This document shows, piece after piece, positions 1 through 5,235 of a DNA stretch of 6,025 nt (position 1 is the stretch's first letter; each line of letters begins with the position of its first letter). Both the position numbers and the translations under genes were made by a program. The notes beneath the pieces were generated by a model. It saw nothing but the letters and a program-made list of their open reading frames with translations. It ran no database searches and was not told where the DNA came from. The DNA lies in contig SLGN01000221.1 of NCBI GenBank assembly GCA_007123695.1, forward strand, positions 1 to 6,025, read 5' to 3'. Source of the DNA: Verrucomicrobiales bacterium. GTDB lineage: Bacteria; Verrucomicrobiota; Verrucomicrobiia; Verrucomicrobiales; DEV007.

Positions 1-10
1 GAGAGCAGGA

Positions 11-26
11 TTCACGATGACGTGAA
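11..26. repeat. 16-base inverted repeat, TTCACG-N4-CGTGAA
   Basis: Perfect six-base arms (11-16 and 21-26) flank the four-base spacer atga. The arms are too short and lack a T-run, so this is not a rho-independent terminator; the symmetry and size fit a dimeric regulator's operator. Which gene it would serve is unknown because the left neighbour is outside the window. Confidence 0.35.
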
Positions 27-94
27 CCGTGCCCGGCTTCGGATGCCTCTCGGTATTTCCGCTTTTTTCCAACTGGCGGGGAGTGTAGCCTCAC

Positions 95-104
95 TTTTCG
101 AAAA
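95..104. repeat. 10-base perfect palindrome TTTTCGAAAA
   Basis: A self-complementary decamer in the leader. It overlaps the first copy of the direct repeat that begins at 100. It could be an operator half of some kind, but an A/T-rich palindrome of this length can also arise by chance. Confidence 0.3.
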
Positions 105-191
105 CGTCACACGGATTGTCGTTCCAGCCCTCCAGTGATCCAATGCGCTAGCGCAGAGGCATCCGAGGTGGGAAAACGTGACGAGATTGTC
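100..191 (+). repeat. Imperfect direct repeat, two copies 72 bases apart
   Basis: Copy one (100-120) and copy two (172-191) share GAAAACGT, then AC after one mismatched base, then GATTGTC after a two- or three-base linker, so 17 of about 20 positions agree with a one-base length difference. A third GATTGT-like element lies on the minus strand at 232-226. Repeated sites of this kind in front of a regulator gene suggest binding sites for that regulator (autoregulation), which is inference; the similarity itself is visible directly. Confidence 0.4.
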
Positions 192-193
192 AC
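177..193. promoter_or_regulatory. Candidate operator: GTGAC-N6-GTCAC, also with 11-base phasing
   Basis: GTGAC (178-182) and GTCAC (189-193) form an inverted repeat with perfect five-base arms and a six-base spacer. Read as direct elements, GTGAC and GTCAC start 11 bases apart, the spacing known for Pho boxes (two seven-base repeats with four bases between). Another GTCAC is at 214-218 and one at 106-110. The match to the enterobacterial Pho consensus is partial, so this is only a candidate site for the PhoB-like regulator encoded downstream. Confidence 0.25.
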
Positions 194-209
194 CGAAGCA
201 GGCTTTCCA

Positions 210-238
210 TTTCGTCACAAGGCCCAACAATCACGAAA
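210..238. repeat. Inverted repeat TTTCGT-N17-ACGAAA
   Basis: Six-base perfect arms (210-215 and 233-238) lie 29 to 57 bases before the chosen start of the response regulator. The centre-to-centre arm distance is 23 bases, about two helical turns. It may be an operator or part of the 5' leader; there is no functional evidence. Confidence 0.25.
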
Positions 239-267
239 CCCGTTCGAACCGCATACGGGCTCCAGGT

Positions 268-948
268 ATGCCCACCATCCTCATCGTCGACGACGAAGAA
301 GACATCCGCGAACTCATCGCGGTCAACCTCCTTCGGGGGGAGGAATATAAGATCCTCGAAGCCGGAAACGGGCTAGAGGCCCTGCAGCTCGCCCGGAAGA
401 AGAGGCCCGACCTCGTCATCCTCGACCTCATGCTCCCCGAGATGAACGGGCTCGACGTCTTCGCCCGCCTCCGCGAGGATGCCCGCACCAAGGACGTGCC
501 CGTAATCATGCTCACCGCCCGCGGTCGGCTCGAGGAAAAGATCGCCGGCCTCGAACTCGGCGCCGACGACTACCTCGCCAAGCCCTTCAGTCCCAAGGAA
601 CTCAACCTTCGCGTGCGCAACCTGCTTCGCCGCACCAACTCCCGCCAAGGCGCCACCGTCGTCGAGTCAGGCCCCTTCAGCCTCGACCGCAACGCTCTCA
701 GGTTGCACCTCGACGGCAAAGCCATCGAACTGACCGCGACCGAATTCAAGCTGCTCCTGATCCTGATCGAGTCGGCCGGAGTCACCCAGGAGCGCGGAGA
801 GCTCCTCAGGCGCGTCTGGGGCTACAGCGACCTCATCCAAACGCGCACCCTCGACACGCACATCAAGCGGCTCCGGGAAAAACTCGGCGAACACGGAAAT
901 TCCATCGAAACCGTCCGGGGTGTGGGCTATCGTTTCCACGAAGCGTGA
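268..948 (+). CDS. OmpR/PhoB-family response regulator (PhoB-like)
   Basis: A DNA-binding response regulator, the output half of a two-component system with the overlapping kinase gene. The 226-residue product has a receiver domain (about 3-120) and a winged-helix effector domain (about 135-225). Visible receiver residues are the acidic pair D8-D9, phosphoacceptor D53 in ILDLMLPEMNG, T83 and K105 in LAKPF; these numbers coincide with those of E. coli PhoB (229 residues). The effector domain shows ELTATEFKLL, RTLDTHIKRLR and a terminal VRGVGYRF, the OmpR/PhoB signature. The ATG at 268 is chosen because the receiver's first strand begins right after it and third-position GC drops upstream. Its ribosome site is poor, while an in-frame GTG at 178 has a better one (GAGGTGGG, 165-172) and would add 30 featureless residues. 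A phosphate role is suggested by architecture only. Confidence 0.93.
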   Translation: MPTILIVDDEEDIRELIAVNLLRGEEYKILEAGNGLEALQLARKKRPDLVILDLMLPEMNGLDVFARLREDARTKDVPVIMLTARGRLEEKIAGLELGADDYLAKPFSPKELNLRVRNLLRRTNSRQGATVVESGPFSLDRNALRLHLDGKAIELTATEFKLLLILIESAGVTQERGELLRRVWGYSDLIQTRTLDTHIKRLREKLGEHGNSIETVRGVGYRFHEA

Positions 949-2369
949 CCGGCGCGACCGGCCTGATTCGCCTCTCGCCACCTCCGACGTTCTTGGAAGC
1001 CTCGACCTCCATCGCCCTGATTGCTCTCGCCGCCGCGCTCGCGCTCGTGTTCGCGGTGCGCTGGCACCGGCTCCGCCGATCGATTCGTGAACTCGCCGCA
1101 GGCATCGCCTCCTCCGGCGACGGCGCCATGGTGCCGCCCCTCCGCCGCGCCCTGCGCAACGACCCCGAACTTGTCCATCTCAACCGGGCCATCGCCGACA
1201 CTCTCGCCGAGGCCGCCCTCGCGCGGGACTCCGAGCGCCGCCAGCGCGCCTTCCAGGAGGCCCTCCTCAACGAAATCAAGGACGCCATCTTCATCCTCGA
1301 CCGCAACCGCGAGATCCATTTCGCCAACGCCGCCGCCAAAGCCCTCTTTCCCAGCGACCAACCCTACCGCTCGCGGGCCTTTTTCGAAGTCTGCCGCGAC
1401 CACCGCGTCTACGACACCCTCGAGCTGGCCGAGGACCTCGGCAGCAAGGTTTCCGACCAGATCACCATGCGCGTTCCCGACGGCCGGCCCGACCGGCTCC
1501 GCGAGGTCAGCATTCTCGTCGAAGCCGAACCGCTCGACTTCGGCCGCGAGAACGGCGGCGGGGGCTCCTGGATCCTCCTTAAGGACATCACCGCCCAGCT
1601 CGAAACCGAGCAGATCCGGCAGGATTTCGTCGCCAACGCCTCGCACGAACTGCGCACCCCCCTCTCCATCATCAGCGGCTACCTGGAGACGATGGACGAG
1701 GCCGACACCGACCTCAACGAGCCCGTCTTCCGCCGCGCCGTCGCCACCATGCGCAAGCACGGACAGCGCATCGTCCGCATCGTCGACGACATGCTCTCCA
1801 TCTCCAAGCTCGAGAGCGCCGCCGACCTGCTCGCCCGCGAGCCCTTCGACCTCAAGGAGACCGTCGCGGAGACCATCGAGCAGCTCATGCCCCTCATCGA
1901 GGAAAAGAGCGCCCGCGTCACCGTGAAGGCGGCCGACGACCGCGACTGGACCTTCTTCGGCGACCGCTTCTACTGGGACCAGATCTTCTTCAACCTGATC
2001 GAGAACGCGCTGAAGCAGAATCCCGAGCCGGGCCTCAAGATCACCGTCCGTCTCAAGGAAAAGGACGGCCGCTACCTAATCGCCGTGTCCGACGACGGCA
2101 TCGGCATCCCCGCCGCCGACCTGCCCCTCGTCTTCAAGCGCTTCTACCGGGTGCAGAAACACCACGCCCGAGACAAGGTCAAGGGCACCGGCCTCGGCCT
2201 CTCCATCGTGAAGCGGGCCGTAGAGGCGCACCACGGCCGCATCGAGGTCGAGAGCCGGCCCGGCCTCAAGACGGTCTTCACCATCTCCGTACCTGTCGCC
2301 GGCCCGCGCCCCTCCGAGTCGGCCGCCTTCGCCGCTGGGAACGAGTCGAAGGACGCCGACCCCGCGTGA
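945..2369 (+). CDS. PhoR-like sensor histidine kinase (TM-PAS-HisKA-HATPase)
   Basis: The sensor kinase that should phosphorylate D53 of the upstream regulator. The 474-residue product has one clear membrane helix (about 21-39) followed by basic residues (RWHRLRR), a linker, a PAS-like domain (about 104-216), a HisKA helix pair (about 224-292) with phospho-accepting H234 in NASHELRTPL, and a HATPase domain (about 335-452). The ATPase shows the N box (NLIENALKQN, N354), G1 (DDGIGIP, 383-389), F box (FKRFYRV) and G2 (GTGLGLS, 414-420). All catalytic boxes look intact. The GTG start at 945 overlaps the regulator's TGA in GTGA, so translation is probably coupled. There is no periplasmic sensor domain: with one membrane helix near the N-terminus, sensing is probably through the PAS domain, the membrane or a partner. 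The final 20 or so residues are a polar tail. PhoR is the closest architecture; other kinases of this class are possible. Confidence 0.93.
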   Translation: MTGATGLIRLSPPPTFLEASTSIALIALAAALALVFAVRWHRLRRSIRELAAGIASSGDGAMVPPLRRALRNDPELVHLNRAIADTLAEAALARDSERRQRAFQEALLNEIKDAIFILDRNREIHFANAAAKALFPSDQPYRSRAFFEVCRDHRVYDTLELAEDLGSKVSDQITMRVPDGRPDRLREVSILVEAEPLDFGRENGGGGSWILLKDITAQLETEQIRQDFVANASHELRTPLSIISGYLETMDEADTDLNEPVFRRAVATMRKHGQRIVRIVDDMLSISKLESAADLLAREPFDLKETVAETIEQLMPLIEEKSARVTVKAADDRDWTFFGDRFYWDQIFFNLIENALKQNPEPGLKITVRLKEKDGRYLIAVSDDGIGIPAADLPLVFKRFYRVQKHHARDKVKGTGLGLSIVKRAVEAHHGRIEVESRPGLKTVFTISVPVAGPRPSESAAFAAGNESKDADPA

Positions 2370-2389
2370 CACGAAGCCCCTCCCCTGCG

Positions 2390-3283
2390 CTACGCCCTCG
2401 CGCGGTCCAGCACCGCAATGACGATGGCCGCCGTCAGCAGCAACGTCCCCGCAACCCGCCAGAGGAAGGCGCGGCCCGACTCGCGATGTTCGCTGTTCCC
2501 CAGAAATCCACCCAGCCCCGCGACCAAGACCAGCACCCAGAGACCGCGCGAGGCATAGACGATGTTGATGCCCGTGGCGTCGTCCCGGAACAAGGCGAGG
2601 GCGATGCCCAGCACCATCGCCTGGGCCACAATGCAAAGCGCCCCCGCCCACGACCATCGCGTGCCGGGTCCGCGAGGAAAGAAGCGGGGACGTCCCTGCA
2701 CCAGCCACGTCGCCATCGTCCAGAGCGAGACGGTGACCGAACCCACCGCGAGAAAGGGCATCGCACCGAAATCCCCCGCCCACGCGCTCACGATCACGTC
2801 GCATAGCCCGAAGAAGAGCGCGCTTGCCAAGGTCGCGAGCACGGTGAAGGCGAGGTTCGCGCCGCCCCGCAGATCGCCGAGGCCCATGGTGAAGATGCCG
2901 ACCGCCGTGAGACAGGCCGCCACCCAAAGCGGGCCGCTCGGCATGCGCCCGGCGAGGAAGACCGTCCCCACGGCGACGAAGACGACCTTCGTTCCCATCA
3001 GCGGCGTCACCAGCGAGACATCGCCGCGGCGGATCGCGACGAAGGTCAGCAAATGGCCCACGAAAAAGACGGTTCCCATCGTGGCGGGCCTCCAGAGCTC
3101 GTCCCAGCGCGCCTCGCGCCATCCGATCAGCGCCAGCGGCAGAAAGAGCGCCCCCAGCACCAGATTCGCGAGGTGAAAGGACTGGCCCATGCGCACGCCC
3201 TCCTTCAGCGACCGCTTCACCGCGATCGAGCCGAGGGCGTAGATGGCCGCTGCGGCGGCAGGCAGTAGGAGGTAGAGCGGCAC
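2390..3283 (-). CDS. EamA/DMT-superfamily transporter, ten predicted membrane helices
   Basis: An integral inner-membrane protein of 297 residues, the usual size for the drug/metabolite transporter superfamily. Hydrophobic segments lie at roughly 2-22, 36-54, 68-84, 90-112, 117-135, 143-165, 176-195, 208-230, 240-262 and 272-293, giving two five-helix halves as in duplicated EamA proteins. The end of the first half (TKVVFVAVGTVFLAGR, then a helix ending FTMGLGD) matches EamA style. Substrate cannot be read from sequence; family members export amino acids, nucleotides, sugars or drugs. The GTG at 3283 is the first usable start after an in-frame stop about 12 codons upstream, and no clear Shine-Dalgarno precedes it. 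The gene is divergent from the hydrolase-fold gene (98 bases apart) and convergent with the kinase gene (20 bases between stops), so it is probably its own transcription unit. Confidence 0.85.
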   Translation of the reverse strand: MPLYLLLPAAAAAIYALGSIAVKRSLKEGVRMGQSFHLANLVLGALFLPLALIGWREARWDELWRPATMGTVFFVGHLLTFVAIRRGDVSLVTPLMGTKVVFVAVGTVFLAGRMPSGPLWVAACLTAVGIFTMGLGDLRGGANLAFTVLATLASALFFGLCDVIVSAWAGDFGAMPFLAVGSVTVSLWTMATWLVQGRPRFFPRGPGTRWSWAGALCIVAQAMVLGIALALFRDDATGINIVYASRGLWVLVLVAGLGGFLGNSEHRESGRAFLWRVAGTLLLTAAIVIAVLDRARA

Positions 3284-3381
3284 CGCGACACTGTCCCGAC
3301 TCCGCCCGCTTCGTCAAAGCCCAAAGAGAATCCGCGCATCTTGAAATTGCCGGAGGAATTCGCCGGTGTAGGGTGGCAAGC
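3284..3381. promoter_or_regulatory. Divergent intergenic region with candidate promoters
   Basis: These 98 bases separate two divergent genes and should hold both promoters. For the transporter, TTGACG on the minus strand (3317-3312) fits five of six -35 consensus bases and lies 34 bases before the GTG; the hexamer 18 bases further on is a poor -10. For the plus-strand gene, TTGAAA (3341-3346) lies 41 bases before the ATG, again with no good -10 (TAGGGT at 3369-3374 is the most -10-like and overlaps the ribosome site). No operator symmetry was noticed. Confidence 0.35.
3370..3373 (+). promoter_or_regulatory. Ribosome binding site AGGG that decides the start at 3382
   Basis: AGGG lies eight bases before the ATG at 3382. 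An in-frame GTG at 3373 would overlap this site and has no ribosome site of its own, so the ATG is preferred. The choice changes the product by only three residues. Confidence 0.55.
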
Positions 3382-4248
3382 ATGCGGCGCACTCCCACTC
3401 CCACTCTCACCGAACGCCAACGGGTGCTGCTTTCCCATGCCCGGCGCGTCGTCTACGCCACCCCCTCGGAAGGCCCCGAACTGGCTCTCCACGTCTACCT
3501 GCCGCGCGACTACGCCGAGGGTCCGCCCCGCCCCGGCCTGCTCTTTTTCCACGGCGGTGCCTGGGACCGGGGCAGCGCCGCCGAATTCGCCCCCCACGCC
3601 CTCCATTGCGTCGAGCGCGGCGCCGTCGCCGTGCTCGCGGAGTACCGCCACCGGGGCACCCATGCGGAATGCCGTCCTGCAGATTCGCACGAGGACGCCG
3701 CAGCGGCGATGCGATACCTCCTCGAACACAGCGGCACGCTCCACCTCGACACCCAGCGGCTCGTCGTCGTCGGCACCGGAGCAGGCGCGAACCTAGCGGG
3801 CGCCCTCGTGCTGAAAGACGCCACAGAATCCGCAGGCGCCCGAATCCGTCCCGCAGCCGCCGTTCTCGTCAGCGCCGTCTTCGACCCTTCGCAGGACGGC
3901 CCTTGGAGCCCCCTCTTCGCCACTCCGGAAGAGGCCCGCAGCCTCGCGCTCCCCCGACTCGCGGCGCGGCGGTCGCCCCCGGTGCTCGTCGTCCATGGAA
4001 CGACCGAGCGTCTCGTTCCCTTCGAAGCGGCCGAAAGCTTCGTCGCGCGTATGGTGCGTCTGCGCAACCGCTGCCGCCTCGCCGAATTCGAGGGCCGCGA
4101 CCGCGGCTTCCACCATCACAACCTCGATCCCCTTTCCTTCGAAGCCTTTCTTTCCGAAGTCGCCTCCTTCCTCGACGAAACCGGAGTTCTCCCGCAGTCG
4201 CCCGACGATCCCGAGATCCATCTCGTTTTCAAAGCCGATCCGGCCTGA
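3382..4248 (+). CDS. Alpha/beta-hydrolase-fold protein lacking the usual catalytic triad
   Basis: A 288-residue cytoplasmic protein (no signal peptide) related to the esterase/lipase and BD-FAE-like alpha/beta hydrolases. Fold landmarks in order: oxyanion-type FFHGGAW (H57-G58-G59), an AEYRHRGTH segment, an EDAAAAMRYL helix, the nucleophile-elbow region VVGTGAGANLAG, the strand LVVHGTTERLVPFEAAE and a C-terminal FEGRDRGFHHH. In active relatives the elbow reads GxSAGG, the acid is the D of HGTxDxxVP and the base is the H of GxGHGF. Here these positions are G133, E209 and R241. The oxyanion region is intact, the frame is unbroken and the codon use is like the neighbours', so this looks like a maintained non-enzymatic or altered-activity protein, not a decaying pseudogene. 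H244-H246 lie just after the base position and might substitute, but no serine sits at the elbow. It is 72 bases before the GH16 gene. The fold is well supported; the function is unknown. Confidence 0.85.
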   Translation: MRRTPTPTLTERQRVLLSHARRVVYATPSEGPELALHVYLPRDYAEGPPRPGLLFFHGGAWDRGSAAEFAPHALHCVERGAVAVLAEYRHRGTHAECRPADSHEDAAAAMRYLLEHSGTLHLDTQRLVVVGTGAGANLAGALVLKDATESAGARIRPAAAVLVSAVFDPSQDGPWSPLFATPEEARSLALPRLAARRSPPVLVVHGTTERLVPFEAAESFVARMVRLRNRCRLAEFEGRDRGFHHHNLDPLSFEAFLSEVASFLDETGVLPQSPDDPEIHLVFKADPA

Positions 4249-4282
4249 ATCCACACCCGCCGACCGCTCCGCACCGCAGGGA

Positions 4283-4312
4283 TTGCTTGCTCCGACTGCG
4301 TTTTGTATGGAG
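4283..4312 (+). promoter_or_regulatory. Candidate promoter and ribosome site of the GH16 gene
   Basis: TTGCTT (4283-4288) and TATGGA (4306-4311) are 17 bases apart, each matching about half of the sigma-70 consensus. GGAG (4309-4312) lies eight bases before the ATG at 4321 and is a good ribosome site that decides this start over an in-frame TTG at 4303. The -10 and the ribosome site overlap, so both cannot serve the same transcript: either the promoter is elsewhere or the message is nearly leaderless. Confidence 0.35.
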
Positions 4313-4320
4313 ATTGGGGA

Positions 4321-5172
4321 ATGCGTGAAAACTCGACGGCGCCCCTCGCTTTTTTCCTCGTCTGCATCGCTTCCCTGAACGCAACGTGGACACCGCTTGC
4401 GGCCGAGGAGCGATCAGGTGGAGGAGACCTTTCGCAAACCGGCGAGACCCCCGAGATGCCCGGCTGGGAACTCACCTTCGTCGACGAGTTCGAGGGCGAA
4501 CGTCTCGACTACGACAAATGGACCCCGCGCGACCCGTGGGGCGTCGTCCGCAACGACGAGCTCCAGGCCTACGTTCTCCGCGCCTTCGTGGTCGGCGGCG
4601 GGCTGCTCAGGATTCGCTGCGAAAAGGAGCCCGCGTTCTACGACGGAGCGAAGCGGGACTACCGCTCGGGCATGATGTCGACGACCGGCAAGTTCTCCCA
4701 AACCTACGGACGCTTCGAAATCCGCTGCAAGGTGCCCCGGGGGCGCGGTCTGTGGCCGGCCTTCTGGATGCTGCCCGAGCCGCCCGCATGGCCGCCCGAG
4801 ATCGATGTGCTCGAGATCCTCTGCCAGGAGCCCGACAAGGTCTACTTTTCCCACCACTGGCCCGACCCCTCGAACCCCGACGGCGACTCCCTCGCCCAGA
4901 CCGGCGAATTCAAGGGCCCCGATTTCTCCGCCGGCTTCCACACCTTCGCCGTGGAATGGGATTCCGGGGAACTGCGCTGGTACGTCGACGGCGTCGAGCG
5001 CCACCGCAGCAACACGAACGTGCCCGACGGACCGATGTTCCTGCTCGTCAACCTCGCCGTCGGCGGCTGGGCGCAGCACCCCACTCCCGAGACTGTCTTT
5101 CCCGCCGACTTCGAGATCGACTACGTGAAGGCGTGGCGACGCGTCCCCGCGCCCGGCGACGGCCCGCCCTGA
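4321..5172 (+). CDS. Secreted GH16 family glycoside hydrolase
   Basis: A 283-residue exported endo-acting beta-glycan hydrolase or transglycosylase. A Sec-type signal peptide is visible (hydrophobic core about 7-21, likely cleavage after A28 in PLAAEE), followed by a linker and a single GH16 domain (about 49-275) opening with WELTFVDEF. The active site reads EIDVLE: nucleophile E160, helper D162 and acid/base E165. This EXDXXE form with the beta-bulge is typical of laminarinase, agarase and related branches, not lichenases. It is preceded by GLWPAFWMLPE and followed by EPDKVYFSHHW and WDSGELRWYVDGVE, all GH16 hallmarks. The residue before E160 is Pro where laminarinases commonly have Gly. No carbohydrate-binding module or anchor follows the domain. 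The substrate cannot be fixed from sequence; a beta-1,3-glucan or a marine or plant polysaccharide is plausible. The oxidoreductase gene starts 63 bases downstream. Confidence 0.93.
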   Translation: MRENSTAPLAFFLVCIASLNATWTPLAAEERSGGGDLSQTGETPEMPGWELTFVDEFEGERLDYDKWTPRDPWGVVRNDELQAYVLRAFVVGGGLLRIRCEKEPAFYDGAKRDYRSGMMSTTGKFSQTYGRFEIRCKVPRGRGLWPAFWMLPEPPAWPPEIDVLEILCQEPDKVYFSHHWPDPSNPDGDSLAQTGEFKGPDFSAGFHTFAVEWDSGELRWYVDGVERHRSNTNVPDGPMFLLVNLAVGGWAQHPTPETVFPADFEIDYVKAWRRVPAPGDGPP

Positions 5173-5192
5173 TGCCGCCACGCCGCGCCGCA

Positions 5193-5221
5193 TTGACTCG
5201 GGGGCGGGTTCCTGCCACATT
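5193..5221 (+). promoter_or_regulatory. Candidate promoter before the oxidoreductase gene
   Basis: TTGACT (5193-5198, five of six consensus bases) is followed after 17 bases by CACATT (5216-5221, three of six). The start codon is at 5236, giving a predicted leader of only about 7-9 bases, and there is no Shine-Dalgarno between them. The site would let the gene be transcribed apart from the GH16 gene. Confidence 0.35.
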
Positions 5222-5235
5222 CCAGCACAATTTCC

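Larger units (their letters stand above)
1..267. other. Non-coding leader upstream of the two-component operon
   Basis: No gene is supported here. Third-position GC in the frame leading into the regulator is clearly lower (about 60 percent from 178 to 267) than inside the neighbouring genes, and no reading frame shows a recognisable domain. The stretch is locally richer in A and T and holds a cluster of short repeats, listed separately: an inverted repeat at 11-26, a palindrome at 95-104, an imperfect direct repeat (100-120 and 172-191), an inverted repeat at 178-193 and another at 210-238. This is what one would expect of a promoter and operator region for the downstream operon, but I cannot place a convincing -35/-10 pair in it. 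Short frames open at the left edge on both strands, so a neighbouring gene could end or begin within the first 140 bases. Confidence 0.6.

Noticed and set aside
1..138. Possible neighbouring gene at the left edge: a plus-strand frame open from 1 to a TGA at 136-138, or a minus-strand frame from a TTG at 72-70 running off the edge with VHVIVNPAL near its end
   Set aside because: Neither fragment is long enough to show a domain and neither has a ribosome site. The minus-strand fragment vaguely resembles the N-terminus of lipid-kinase-like proteins, but that is too little to call without the upstream sequence.
927..1760. A 277-codon minus-strand open frame opposite the kinase
   Set aside because: Antisense to a kinase with intact HisKA and ATPase motifs; the product is Gly/Ala/Val/Glu-rich without domains.
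268..2369. Naming the two-component genes phoB and phoR
   Set aside because: Architecture and residue numbering fit, but many OmpR-family pairs look the same and no phosphate genes are in view, so the symbols were left blank.
2076..3410. A 444-codon minus-strand open frame covering the transporter gene in another frame
   Set aside because: It is Arg/Gly-rich low-complexity translation with no domain, caused by the GC-rich codon bias. The overlapping frame encodes a clean ten-helix EamA protein.
3382..4248. Calling the triad-less hydrolase a pseudogene
   Set aside because: There is no frameshift or internal stop, the length is normal for the family, and codon use matches the neighbours; an intact pseudoenzyme fits better.
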